Origin: Cylicocyclus nassatus | Taxonomy: Eukaryota > Nematoda > Chromadorea > Rhabditida > Strongylidae | Direction of reading: 5' to 3' | DNA: 64,000 bases | Assembly (NCBI GenBank): GCA_958299035.1 | Contig: CATQJL010000316.1 | Location: 10,324,347 to 10,388,346, forward strand | Shown here: piece after piece, positions 1 to 14,590 of the stretch | How the letters are laid out: each line of letters starts with the position of its first letter | Numbering within the stretch: position 1 is the first letter of the stretch | Notes under the pieces: model-generated | The model's input: only the letters and a program-made list of their open reading frames with translations | Databases searched by the model: none | Told to the model about the DNA's origin: nothing | Made by a program: the position numbers and the translations under genes

Positions 1-945
1 GTTGATTTGAATTGGAAACTCGCACTTCACAGTAAAAAAAATTTCGTAAGTCATGCCATGCTCCTTGAAACCCGATTCTAAAATTCGTCAAAAATTCAAT
101 TACGCCAATTGAAAAAGCTCTAAGAGCGCGCAAAAAAAATCATGTAGTAAAATCGGCATGCATGGTAGCTTTGTTGTACAGTGTTTCAGACTTTAAAAAA
201 ATTTTTCCAACGGCCTATCTCGCAGTGGCGCCCTATGCTGCAAGTTCCTACCGTAATCCAACAGTAATGAAGAGAGCTAAGCTGAAGCCAGCTCTACGTA
301 ATGGTATCTAAATTTCTCGACAGATTTCATGACAAGAGAGTTATCAACAATCAAGCAGTAGGCACATTTTTGGGACACCCTGTACAACGCAGAAAGTATC
401 CTAAAAATCGAGAAATCATCTGTGTCAACGGTAAATCATAAATATTCATGTTTTCCAAGACAAGACAGAGCTAAGCACTCTAGAAAGTTTTTGTTAAGCA
501 GTTACGACTAGTATAATTAAGAAGCTTGTGTGAGATGACGACAAAGCTTTTGAAAAGATTAGAAAATTATATAATTGTTCTCGCGTTACGATCTTCTTAA
601 CGCTGATATAAACTTTCAACCTTTGTATCTTGCAAATCTCTATGAAGACATGATTCAATTTTTGGATTGATCATGTAATAAATTCGCGCAATTCTCTTGT
701 CTTGATTTTTTCTAGTCATTCTGTGAAAGGTGTATATGCTTTTTGAAAACTTATTTTACTCTATGAATCCTCTTGTTTTGTTTTTCATGGATGAAATTCT
801 CAGACTTCAAGATTGGAAAATCAAAAAACCGATACAGCGTTTTCTTTTCGTGTCTCCAATTTTCATTTTACCTAAAAGTTTTTTCATCAACTCGACAGCA
901 GACAGAACAACAAGGCTATCATTTATATGGTCACTTATAGTCCAT
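1..945. other. intergenic, no supported gene
   Basis: AT-rich sequence with stop codons in all frames. Short open stretches (for example 730-996 plus) have no recognisable domain and no convincing splice sites. Nothing else seen. Confidence 0.5.
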
Positions 946-999
946 GACCTATTCTCATCTTGTCATCAACTACTGTTGGTGACAAGATGGGAATAGGTC
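946..999. repeat. short near-perfect hairpin
   Basis: The arms at about 946-970 and 975-999 are complementary over roughly 24 nt, with two differences that would be G:U pairs in RNA. The loop is about 5 nt. It could be a small foldback remnant or a short-hairpin RNA precursor; the small loop is atypical for a microRNA. Confidence 0.6.
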
Positions 1000-1957
1000 A
1001 ATGTTGCTACTTTTTTTTTCTGAAGACGACACAGAATTTCGAGAACTTCACACGCCTCCCATTTACTTTGTGTCAAACCGAAATTCAAATCTCTTATGAA
1101 ACCTGAAAGTATTGCTGAAGATAAGTGCAACACTACCAAGTGTTCAAACTGCTCAATAGCCCGTGATATACAAATGAGCAATCCGGGAAGAGACTACCCA
1201 ATTCACACCGTTTTCGCATATCTCAATGCAAGCTCAATGAGGCTTTTTTGCCCATCTGTCTTTATAAGAAATGATACAAGCAACAGGACGAGAAAAACTC
1301 CGGATTACATAATCCACTCACAAGTAAGCTCATCATAGATATAGGGAAATATTGAAATTCATAAGCACTTTGGAAGAATGCACTCTTACTCTAATCGCAT
1401 CGATTTTCATAGTACGTTTTCCTCTGCAGGCCGCTGTCAGTGGATTAGCGCTGTAAATCTAGGCCATTGTGACAAAGGAAAATCAATCAGCTCTGAAAAG
1501 GCCAGAATAAATGAGACTTTGAATATCGCTCAAATCAAGATATCAAGCGACTCATTGAAAATGTTACTTGACTTGTTGAGCTATGTTCCCTGCCATGAAC
1601 AAAATAGGAATTTCATATTCATGTACCAATAAAATTGTCAAGTCGCAACAATCAATATGTACAGCAGATAAGAAAGTGAAGTATGAGAACATAACAAATA
1701 GCTCGTAGCATTCTATTGATCTGACATAGTAAGTAAGCATCACAAGTATGAAGAGTAAAAATAGAAGTGGTGATAGAGATTCAATTTGGTCACATAAAAT
1801 AGTTCACTGGCTTTAGTGCCAATTCATGAATAATCGTTGGAGTATAAAGCGACCTATTTGATTCAACAGTGTGTGCAAGCAAAATATGTAAATTAGCAGA
1901 AAAATATGAAAGGTCAATGGAAGGGAAAGTGGTTATTTCATGCCGTAAATGCTCATC
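1000..1957. other. possible exon fragments, unassigned
   Basis: On the minus strand, 1010-1113 is open after an ACTTTCAG acceptor and before a GTAGCA donor. It reads like coding sequence (FIRDLNFGLTQSKWEACEVL). On the plus strand, 1429-1632 is open after a CTCTGCAG acceptor and ends in TAA. Neither connects in phase to a neighbour, so I do not call a gene. TGS1 ends at 1958 on the minus strand, so these are outside it. Confidence 0.25.
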
Positions 1958-6077
<4,120 letters not shown>

Positions 6078-6346
6078 TGTCGTGATAAACACACGACTCC
6101 ATGCCCAAATTGTAACTCTTTGTGACCATTGTGTTTACATGTAAACTTTTCACAAAGAGTCCGCCATCTGGCGGACTCTTTGTGCCCGTTAGGGCCAGCC
6201 TCCTGCTGGCCAACTTTACCCCTCATTCTTCACTGTATCGTGTGCCGGAACAAGCCGGCTGTATTTGTGCTCCGATAAACATTCTTACTCCCCAAGTGTT
6301 GGCTGAGTCATCGAAGAGTCCCCCAAAAACCCACTGAACCACCACA
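6078..6346 (+). repeat. 5' LTR (269 bp)
   Basis: Begins TGTCGTGATAAACACACGAC and ends CCACCACA. It matches the 3' LTR except for one T/C difference and a 22-bp unit that is single here and tandemly doubled there. Confidence 0.95.
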
Positions 6347-6350
6347 ATTT

Positions 6351-6368
6351 TGGTGCATCGGCCGGGAA
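6351..6368 (+). promoter_or_regulatory. primer-binding site, tRNA-Gly(GCC)
   Basis: TGGTGCATCGGCCGGGAA lies 4 nt after the LTR. Its 18 bases are complementary to the 3' end of metazoan tRNA-Gly including CCA (from established tRNA sequence knowledge). Confidence 0.85.
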
Positions 6369-6428
6369 ACAAAAAACCCGCCGAATCTTTTCTAACAGGT
6401 CAAATCCTGTACATCTTGTCAAAGCAAG

Positions 6429-9400
6429 ATGGAATTGGTGTTGCTGAAAAATCCGCTCACCATTAGCGCCAAGACGCTAAAAACACTTATAAACACCTTC
6501 AAGGACTACACAAAAAAACCAGTGTATCCCCCCGATGACGAAAAAGCCTACGACGAAAGTCAGGCAGCCGCTGATGTAATAAACGAAGCAATATACCAGG
6601 TAACTGTTGCAAAAGATGAGCTAATAAAGCTCGTCGCTCAAATCAAAAAAGAATATGAGAGGATTCAAGATACGGGCGAAAGAGAAGACTTCTCCGACGC
6701 TTTAGAGATGCTTGAAGATGACACAAACTTCAATGAAATTTTGGGAGCAGGAACTGAAATAATTTTTATGCTCAGAGCAAGGCTTACCGAAGTCATTAGC
6801 ACCCGCAATAGACTGGGACGCAAACTAGGACTTACTGTACCTACGCAACCAAATTCAACAGCAGTCACAAATGGAAATTTTATTCAAAATAACGATAATG
6901 AACAGCAGGAAATCAGCGAAGATAACGGATGGATAACAGAAAACAGCAATGATAGCACCGATGTAAATATACAAACAAACCGGAACGAAAGCACCGATGC
7001 AAATATACAAACTAACCGGAATGTTAACACCGAAACAAATCAAGTACAAACAGTACAAATACAAACCTGTAACAATGTGAAAACGCCCGCACTGGAAGTG
7101 CCAAAGTTCTACGGGATGGAGGAGGATTTTCCAGAATTTTGGGCAATCTACGACACGTTAGTGCACAGGAACACCACACTTAGCACAGTGGAAAAAATGT
7201 TGTTTTTAAAGGACAGTTTGAGAGGAAAGTCAGACAATGCGATTAAAGGCATACAGCTAATACCACAAAATTATGGATGGATGGTTGATGCATTGAAAAA
7301 GAAATACGGCAATAAGCCAATAAACAGGGCAAGAATAGTCCACAGACTTACCTTACTTACTCCAGCGACCAAAACAGCGGAAAGTTGCGCTCACGTCTTC
7401 GACCGAATCCAGATGCTGGTGAACCAGATGGTGTCAGCAGGTCAAGACATACGCAAAACGAACGACGCCATGTGGACAGAGATGATCCTAGAAAAATTTC
7501 CGTACGATATAGTCAAAAACGTGCTTATCGCGATCAAAAGCAAAGAAGAAGTATCAGTCGAGGAAATAATGGAAAAAATTGAAAAAGAAATCTCAGCAAA
7601 AACCTATGTGCAGTCACGGATGAAAGCACATCAAAAAAGAGTAGAACCAACGGCAGAAACAAAAAGCCCGCAAATAACAATAACTGGTCCGCTTTGCGCA
7701 TTTTGTGAGAAAGGCGGTCACTTTGCAACAAATTGCCGAACTATTACGGATATTCAATCGAGACGAAATATAGCGATTGAAAAACAACTATGCTGGAAAT
7801 GTTTCTCCAATAAACATTTTAGTTCGGAGTGTCAGCGTCCGAACTGCGCCTCTTGCGGCAGACAACACCACATTGGTTTATGCTTTGCAAGTAGGCAACA
7901 GAGCTCAAGTGGGATATCTAGATCACAACCACCTGCTCGAAAACAGAATTCCGCTCCTTTCAAGAAACCAGATGAGCGCCCACAGGTGAACTGGAAAAAT
8001 AACTCCCCGTATAATCTACGCCAAAGAAATAAAACGAATTCGCGACCCAATCTAGCCAACCAAGCAAATTTCGGCATAGAAAAAACAGGTGCTGATGTCC
8101 AAAAAAGAGAGCAAATTGTCCTAATGACTGCTGAAGGGATGATTTGGAATCACAACACCGAAAACTTCGAAAAGGTGCTCTTCTTTTTCGACATCGGAGC
8201 GCAAAAAACAGTAATTCGTGAGGAAATGGCGCAGAAATTAGGCCTACCTAAGCTGAAAACAGAAACATGCGTAATGTCTGGCCTCGGCGGTCATACCGAA
8301 ATGTTCGAAAGCAACGTTGTTTCAATAAAAGTCAGTTCTGCTTATGGAAAAGACATGGAAACTATTATACAAACGAAACCGTTCATTACGAAGGCATTCC
8401 CCTCAGTCAAGCTAAACAACGTAGACAAGGAGTTCCTACAGAAGAAAGAGGTCTGCATCGCGAATACAAAACTAAGAGGAGAAATGCAAAATCCGGACGT
8501 CCTAGTAGGACTAGATCTCTACTACAATTTCATTCTGGAAACCCCGGAAAGCGCAACTACACCATCGGGACTTCGAATCGCAAGAACGATATTCGGACCT
8601 ACAGTATACGGACGTGGGTCAGTTGAGGGAAAAAACGAAACTACAAACGTTATCTATGGAATGACAGCCATAATGGAAGAAGAAAATGAACTACTAAGCA
8701 AACTCTTCGAGCTGGAAGGGCTCGGCATATCAAAAAACGAATATGCGCGACACGATGAAGTTTTTGACTATTTCGAAAGTTATTCAAAGGATATCATTTT
8801 CCAAAATGGCTACATTACCGCTCCATTTCCACTCAAAAGCAATATAATTGACTTAACGGACAATTATGCGGTTGCTTACAGAAGACTAGCTGCTCTGCAA
8901 AATCAGCTATGTAATAACACCAAGCAAAAAGAGTGGTACTGCAAAATTCTTCGAGAATACGAGGAACAGAATATCATTGAGAAAGTTACCTACGATATCA
9001 CAAATGCATCGGGAGTGTATTATATGCCCCACTCAGGAGTATGGCGAGAACACAAAGCAAAACCGTTACGAATTGTATTTGATGCCTCTTCCAAACAAAA
9101 AAGATGCCTGTCTCTAAATGACGTCATTCACAAAGGAGAGTCATTTGTTACCAAAATACACGATATTTTGGTGGCCAGCCGGAAAAGCAAAATTATTCTA
9201 CTTTGTGACATTGAGGCCGCATTTACACAAATTAGATTAACGGAAACACACAAAGATTTATGTCGATTTCTGTGGCTGAGAAACCCAGATCTACCACTTA
9301 CAAAAAGTAACATAGTGGAATTTAGATTCAATCGCCTTCCATTCGGCGTAACTGCCTCACCAAGTATCCTCAATATGGCGCTGGTTACCTACCTCAAGTC

Positions 9401-11804
9401 CAAAACCTCGCCAATTGCACAAGAAATAATCAAAAATTTGTATGTAGATAACATACTTTTACTTGCAAATAACCCAGCGGAAGCACTACAAAAATACTCC
9501 CAAGGAAAGGCACTTTTTGCCGAAATAGGCATGAATTTGAGAGAATTCATTTCCAATTCGGAATCAGTAAACAAAAAAATACCCGAAATTGATAGAACAC
9601 CAGGGGGAAACATCAAGTTCCTGGGAGTGCCATATAATACCTACACAGATTCATTTAGTGTAAAAATAACCTTTCCTATGAAAGAAAACCTCACAAAAAG
9701 AGACATAGTTAGTCAACTAAACTCAATATATGACCCGATTGGTATAGCTGCACCACTAATCGTAAAGCTTAAGTCACTCATGAGGGAAATCTATGAAGAA
9801 GGAACAGATTGGAACCAAATTCTACCAATAGAACTAACTAAGAAATGGAATACAGCGTGCAATGAAATCGATAACGTAGAAGTCGCGGTGGCACGCTACC
9901 TCGGATCTCGTTATGACGCGTCTGCCATAGATGAGCGTGACCTTTGCGATCTCTGGGTCTTCGCGGACGCCAGTGTCTCGGCATTAGCGGCATGCAGCTA
10001 TTTCAAAAAATATGCGGGCCAAGTAACGGCATTAGTCAGCGGCAAAACACGGCTGACACCCAAGAAAACAGTACAAACTATACCAAGATTAGAGATATTA
10101 GCCACACTGATGGCTATCCGTCTCGCAAAGAATATACGTGAATCAACCACGGAAGCGATACGACAAATCCACATAGTTAGTGACAGTGAGATTGCGCTTT
10201 CATGGTTAAAATCAAACCGTAAACTTCCAGTATTTGTACGGAACCAAAGAGAACGCATACTTACACTCAAACAAGATCTGGAATCTAGCAATGTCGCGGT
10301 CAAATTTCACCATGTCGCCACTAATTACAACCCGGCAGACGCTGGTACTCGCGGCGTCACTGCGAGACAGATCCACGAGATCGATTGGATTGAGGGACCG
10401 CAGTGGCTTACCAAACCAGGCCCACATAAACAGTTGAAAGATATATCAGAAATCACAGAATTTGAAGAAGAAGAAGAAGAGCCTTTGAAAATACAAATGC
10501 CACAGGTTAGCGACACCACAATCGATACAGAAAGTAACGATAATTTAATTGATATAACGCGATTCTCACAATGGACTAAACTACTAAGAACAGCAGCGAG
10601 AGTTGGCAAAATTATCGCGCTATGGGTGAGGAAAACCCAGGAAAAGCGAGGAATTCAAATACAGTTGCAACGATTAGCTCAGTTTGACAACGATACAGAG
10701 ATAACATCTGAAGATTTGAAACTTGGTGAGCGAATGTTAATCGCAGATCAACACAAAAACGAAGGATTACAGAAGTTACAAAAGAAATATCCAAACAAAA
10801 AGGTTATCAGGGACAGTGACGATATTATTCGTAATGAATCAAGGCTGCAAAATGCCCAATTACCGTACGATACCAAATCTCCCATATACATAAACCCAAA
10901 ATCGGACCTTGCAAGACTAATACTGCGAGATATTCATGAGAAAAACGCACATTGTGGAAAGGAACATACATTATCGATAGCCCGACAGCGTTTTTGGATC
11001 CCGAAACCATCAGGAGCATTCAAAAAGTTCTTAAAAGGATGTGTGAACTGCAAAAAATGGCAGGGTCTACCATTTGGCGCTCCAAACATGCCACCACTCC
11101 CACAGGACAGAGTAATTATAACAAAACCGTTCGATAAAGTGGGTTGTGACTTCATGGGACCAATAACGATAAAAACCCAAGAAAAAGTTTACGTCTGCTT
11201 ATATACGTGTCTTACTATACGAGCAATACATCTGGAAGTGGTTGAAAACATGTCAACCGGAGCCTTTTTGAACAGTTTTATCAGATTTATATCCCGTAGA
11301 GGGGTACCCAGCACAATACGCACAGATTGCGGCACTAATTTCAGACTTGGTCAACAAATACTGGACATTATGTATGAAAAAGACCCTAGTACAGGTGCTT
11401 CGGTGATGAATTACAGCGCAAACTGTGGTATAAAGTGGATTTTCAATCCACCTGGAGCCCCATGGATGGGTGGTGCTTGGGAGCGCTTAATAGGTACAGT
11501 AAAAATGGCCTTCCGAAAATCAATAGGCAGACGCAGACTTGATCTAATCGAGTTATGCACAGCAATGGCTCGAATCGAAGCCATAATAAACACAAGACCG
11601 CTCACTAAGTTAGATTTCACCGACATTTCTGAGATCCCAATACGTCCAGTAGATTTCCTACAGGCTAATATCAAATTTGATGTTAGGGAACCACAAGTAG
11701 AAGGCGAGTCTAACGATCTAGACTTTGACCCAGAGTTAATTCAAACAGCTCGGCAAGCTAAGCAAGCCTTGTTAGCTTCCGAAGAAATCGCTGACAAATT
11801 TTGA
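6429..11804 (+). CDS. Gag-Pol polyprotein of the BEL/Pao element
   Basis: A 1,791-residue polyprotein starting at the first ATG after the primer site. The Gag part (1-420) ends in three zinc knuckles at about 423-487 (CX2CX4HX4C twice, then CX2CX3HX4C). It is followed by an aspartic protease (FFFDIGAQKTVI, about 585; DIG in place of the usual D-T/S-G), reverse transcriptase (catalytic box YVDN, about 1003), RNase H (FADAS, about 1177), integrase zinc-binding HHCC (about 1503-1545) and the DDE core with Asp at about 1574 and 1633 and Glu at about 1684. The frame stops at TGA 11802-11804 inside the C-terminal DUF5641-like domain. The same frame stays open to 12110, so this is a single nonsense change or, less likely, readthrough. 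Gag and Pol share one frame, as in most BEL elements. Confidence 0.95.
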   Translation: MELVLLKNPLTISAKTLKTLINTFKDYTKKPVYPPDDEKAYDESQAAADVINEAIYQVTVAKDELIKLVAQIKKEYERIQDTGEREDFSDALEMLEDDTNFNEILGAGTEIIFMLRARLTEVISTRNRLGRKLGLTVPTQPNSTAVTNGNFIQNNDNEQQEISEDNGWITENSNDSTDVNIQTNRNESTDANIQTNRNVNTETNQVQTVQIQTCNNVKTPALEVPKFYGMEEDFPEFWAIYDTLVHRNTTLSTVEKMLFLKDSLRGKSDNAIKGIQLIPQNYGWMVDALKKKYGNKPINRARIVHRLTLLTPATKTAESCAHVFDRIQMLVNQMVSAGQDIRKTNDAMWTEMILEKFPYDIVKNVLIAIKSKEEVSVEEIMEKIEKEISAKTYVQSRMKAHQKRVEPTAETKSPQITITGPLCAFCEKGGHFATNCRTITDIQSRRNIAIEKQLCWKCFSNKHFSSECQRPNCASCGRQHHIGLCFASRQQSSSGISRSQPPARKQNSAPFKKPDERPQVNWKNNSPYNLRQRNKTNSRPNLANQANFGIEKTGADVQKREQIVLMTAEGMIWNHNTENFEKVLFFFDIGAQKTVIREEMAQKLGLPKLKTETCVMSGLGGHTEMFESNVVSIKVSSAYGKDMETIIQTKPFITKAFPSVKLNNVDKEFLQKKEVCIANTKLRGEMQNPDVLVGLDLYYNFILETPESATTPSGLRIARTIFGPTVYGRGSVEGKNETTNVIYGMTAIMEEENELLSKLFELEGLGISKNEYARHDEVFDYFESYSKDIIFQNGYITAPFPLKSNIIDLTDNYAVAYRRLAALQNQLCNNTKQKEWYCKILREYEEQNIIEKVTYDITNASGVYYMPHSGVWREHKAKPLRIVFDASSKQKRCLSLNDVIHKGESFVTKIHDILVASRKSKIILLCDIEAAFTQIRLTETHKDLCRFLWLRNPDLPLTKSNIVEFRFNRLPFGVTASPSILNMALVTYLKSKTSPIAQEIIKNLYVDNILLLANNPAEALQKYSQGKALFAEIGMNLREFISNSESVNKKIPEIDRTPGGNIKFLGVPYNTYTDSFSVKITFPMKENLTKRDIVSQLNSIYDPIGIAAPLIVKLKSLMREIYEEGTDWNQILPIELTKKWNTACNEIDNVEVAVARYLGSRYDASAIDERDLCDLWVFADASVSALAACSYFKKYAGQVTALVSGKTRLTPKKTVQTIPRLEILATLMAIRLAKNIRESTTEAIRQIHIVSDSEIALSWLKSNRKLPVFVRNQRERILTLKQDLESSNVAVKFHHVATNYNPADAGTRGVTARQIHEIDWIEGPQWLTKPGPHKQLKDISEITEFEEEEEEPLKIQMPQVSDTTIDTESNDNLIDITRFSQWTKLLRTAARVGKIIALWVRKTQEKRGIQIQLQRLAQFDNDTEITSEDLKLGERMLIADQHKNEGLQKLQKKYPNKKVIRDSDDIIRNESRLQNAQLPYDTKSPIYINPKSDLARLILRDIHEKNAHCGKEHTLSIARQRFWIPKPSGAFKKFLKGCVNCKKWQGLPFGAPNMPPLPQDRVIITKPFDKVGCDFMGPITIKTQEKVYVCLYTCLTIRAIHLEVVENMSTGAFLNSFIRFISRRGVPSTIRTDCGTNFRLGQQILDIMYEKDPSTGASVMNYSANCGIKWIFNPPGAPWMGGAWERLIGTVKMAFRKSIGRRRLDLIELCTAMARIEAIINTRPLTKLDFTDISEIPIRPVDFLQANIKFDVREPQVEGESNDLDFDPELIQTARQAKQALLASEEIADKF

Positions 11805-12110
11805 GAACGATGGAATACAGAATATCTAACTGCACTGCGAGAAATACAACGAATTTCGCTCAAACAACCTCGCCACGTGCCCTTACGAAACCCAATTATC
11901 GGCGAAATAGTGCTGATGAAACAAGAAAATCTCCCCAGAGGTAACTGGTCGTACGGAAAAGTAATTGAATTAGTGAAAAGTCTAGATGGACAAATCAGAT
12001 CAGCGAAAGTGCTACTACCAAATAAACATGTTTGTCATAGGCCACTAAACACGATATATCCATTGGAAATACAAAGCGAGGTAGAAAGCTCGACGATCAA
12101 TAACGGCTAA
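11805..12110 (+). pseudogene. C-terminal end of Pol, downstream of the in-frame TGA
   Basis: Same reading frame as gag-pol, about 101 codons, ending TAA at 12108-12110. It has the look of the integrase-tail domain (DUF5641): GEIVLM, GNWSYGKVIE, VKVLLP-like strands and a conserved RPLNTIYPLE segment. It is cut off from the main frame only by the TGA at 11802-11804. Confidence 0.8.
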
Positions 12111-14438
12111 TTGTCAGGCGTAGATGATAATGGAGCGAATAACAACGGCGATCTGCCAGACATAGGTGTCGACGCTGCTAATCCGCCAACAGGTCACCAA
12201 GACCCCCCGCAGAGTCGGCCGCCGAGACAAGCTACGATAAATGCGCGAACAATTATACGTAATTTTGAACGAAGCTTGGAGGAATCAAATGAAGCTGACG
12301 AAGGCTTTAGCAGAGCATCAACTCCAATACGCCAGATGTTGCTTTCAGTTATCACCGCATTATGCCTCATCAATCCAGCTGCATCTGACAGATTAATTTG
12401 CGAAAAAGGCAATGTTAAGATCAACAATCCAAACACAACATTCGAACTATGTATGGGAAGCCTTTGTAGATCCTTTCCGAAGATGGCTATCGCACAAAGG
12501 GAGTGGTCATTACCTCCAACGGCATTAAATAAGACCATGTTTGTCTCCATGAGGTACTTTCTGGAGGATCAAGAAATCATGGAACAGGCATATTGCGTAC
12601 AGCCACATATATGTGATCATTCGAAAGGATTCCTATCGAAAAAACTACTAGCAAACCCACATTGTTGGCCAAACGGTGCCATAGCATCCCTTGGATTAGC
12701 GCTTTATGCGATTATTGTAACAACTATTATGCTCTCCACCTGCATAAAAAGGTTACTAATCCGTCCCGTACAAGTAACCGTTAACACAAGCGATAATGCA
12801 AGTGTGCGGTTAGAATTATTTAGTCCACCGACGATCTATAGAGCCGTGAACATTGCCCTCGTATGCATACTGGCATTAACAGATGCGGCAGCAGCCTGCC
12901 AAAACGGCCACATACGGCAAGAAATCGATTTGATATGCACCAGCCATAACAGCTGCTCTTATGAGTACAAAAGAGAAATTCTATTCAATGAATTGGATTT
13001 GAAACACTGCGTCAACATTATGCATGCCAATAAATCCGTTGGTCTAATTGAAGTAGAACGATATCCAACGATAATGCGATGTGCAAAAAGATCATTGTAC
13101 TTTACGAGAGATGCGACGACCAGAGTATTTAGCACTGTACGTTGCTCGCAGGCAGAGTCATGCGTGAATTCCAAATGCTCGCAAACAACTGTCAATACGA
13201 CAATCAAAGAGCTTGGCAAAGCATACCAGTTTCCAGGCTACTCCGGGTGTCAGCATTCATGCGGCGGACTCGGTTGCGGCTGTTTTCTCCCGCTACCAGC
13301 TTGTTCGTTTTATCGGGTCACACAAATCCCAAGAAATGAAGAGATTTATGAAGTAGTATCATGTTTGAAGTGGGAACCGTTGGTGAATTTGAAAGTCCGA
13401 GTTTCACTCTACAACCAAGAAAAAGAAACCTTCATTACAAGCGCACCTTACATCAAACACGCATTTCAAGGAATGGAAATCTCGATAATTTCGGTACAAT
13501 CGCCGCACTTTTCCATGCTAGACAGAAAAATAGCAATATCAAACAAGGAAGCTTTGCTTCTACCAGAAGGATACGAACTAGCAGCTAAATGCGCGACCTA
13601 CCAATCAGCAGCAAAAGATTTCAAAAATTGCGCCAACCAAATGATATGCTCATGCGAAGACGCAAATGGAGCAATCAAATGTCACTGTCCTCAAATGTCC
13701 ATTAGAGACGTGAAAAATGACATTACAAATGTATTTCCCATTCATACTCCCTTCACTTCCTTACAAAAACGAGATAAGGAACTCTTCGTAAAAACGATGC
13801 AAGGAGAAGTAGTCGTATCGCTAGAATCCCGCTCACTGAAGAACAGTGCAGAATATCTACTTGAACAAGATTGCAAACTAAACGCGAGCAGCGTGTTTGG
13901 ATGCTACGACTGTCAGGAAGGAGCTCAAGTGAACATCAGTTGCACAACCAATGAAAGAGCATGGATTGTAATCCAGTGCGGGGAACACACATTCTCAGTA
14001 GAGTGCGATTCGCAAGGAAAAGAAACTGCACTAGCAATAGAATTCCAAAAAGCAATTGTACAAGAAACATGCGTTGCACAATGCAACAACAAGACTATCA
14101 AATTTGACCTTACAGGTACACTCAGTTTTGTACCAGACATTGTGGAACACATGTTGTTTGAAAATCCCGCTCAACTAAGAAATTCCCACAAAGATTGGTT
14201 TGCCGACTGGAAAGTTCCAAGTATTTTACCGATCTGGAATACTCTCTGCAAACACTGGCAAGTCACCACAGTTATATTGGGATCAATAACCATCCTCTCA
14301 GTGATAACATATTTCTTCGGACCAGCACTAATCTTTGCACTCGCTAGATTAGTCTACATCTGCGCGGTAATTATCGCGAAGACAACTGCGTTGTTTATTC
14401 AGACTGTTTACAAATGTATCAGAGCCGCCACGCACTAA
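12111..14438 (+). CDS. envelope-like glycoprotein, class II (phlebovirus Gn/Gc-like) architecture
   Basis: The open frame begins right after the pol TAA; its first in-frame ATG is codon 76 (12336), directly before a hydrophobic signal peptide. A TTGTCAG acceptor at 12111-12117 suggests a spliced subgenomic mRNA that could also use the 73 codons upstream of that ATG. Order: signal (76-95), short Cys-containing ectodomain, membrane segment (about 191-212), second hydrophobic stretch ending AAA (about 244-262), long Cys-rich ectodomain, then a C-terminal membrane anchor (about 719-757). A Gly/Cys-rich loop, GGLGCGCF, at about 385-392 resembles the fusion-loop region of phlebovirus Gc-type proteins. 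Nematode BEL elements such as Cer7 are known to have acquired a phlebovirus-like env. This one keeps a two-part precursor layout. There is no break in the frame. Confidence 0.8.
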   Translation: MSGVDDNGANNNGDLPDIGVDAANPPTGHQDPPQSRPPRQATINARTIIRNFERSLEESNEADEGFSRASTPIRQMLLSVITALCLINPAASDRLICEKGNVKINNPNTTFELCMGSLCRSFPKMAIAQREWSLPPTALNKTMFVSMRYFLEDQEIMEQAYCVQPHICDHSKGFLSKKLLANPHCWPNGAIASLGLALYAIIVTTIMLSTCIKRLLIRPVQVTVNTSDNASVRLELFSPPTIYRAVNIALVCILALTDAAAACQNGHIRQEIDLICTSHNSCSYEYKREILFNELDLKHCVNIMHANKSVGLIEVERYPTIMRCAKRSLYFTRDATTRVFSTVRCSQAESCVNSKCSQTTVNTTIKELGKAYQFPGYSGCQHSCGGLGCGCFLPLPACSFYRVTQIPRNEEIYEVVSCLKWEPLVNLKVRVSLYNQEKETFITSAPYIKHAFQGMEISIISVQSPHFSMLDRKIAISNKEALLLPEGYELAAKCATYQSAAKDFKNCANQMICSCEDANGAIKCHCPQMSIRDVKNDITNVFPIHTPFTSLQKRDKELFVKTMQGEVVVSLESRSLKNSAEYLLEQDCKLNASSVFGCYDCQEGAQVNISCTTNERAWIVIQCGEHTFSVECDSQGKETALAIEFQKAIVQETCVAQCNNKTIKFDLTGTLSFVPDIVEHMLFENPAQLRNSHKDWFADWKVPSILPIWNTLCKHWQVTTVILGSITILSVITYFFGPALIFALARLVYICAVIIAKTTALFIQTVYKCIRAATH

Positions 14439-14590
14439 AAGAGTGGGGCCGACCCACTATTATAATCAGCATTGTACACAATACCCATATCTTATAACAT
14501 AAACAATCTCATATGGTAGGGGTGGAACCAAGAAACTTTGATGAACGATACTCATTCGACTAATTCACGTCAGCCTGAACACTACAACTA

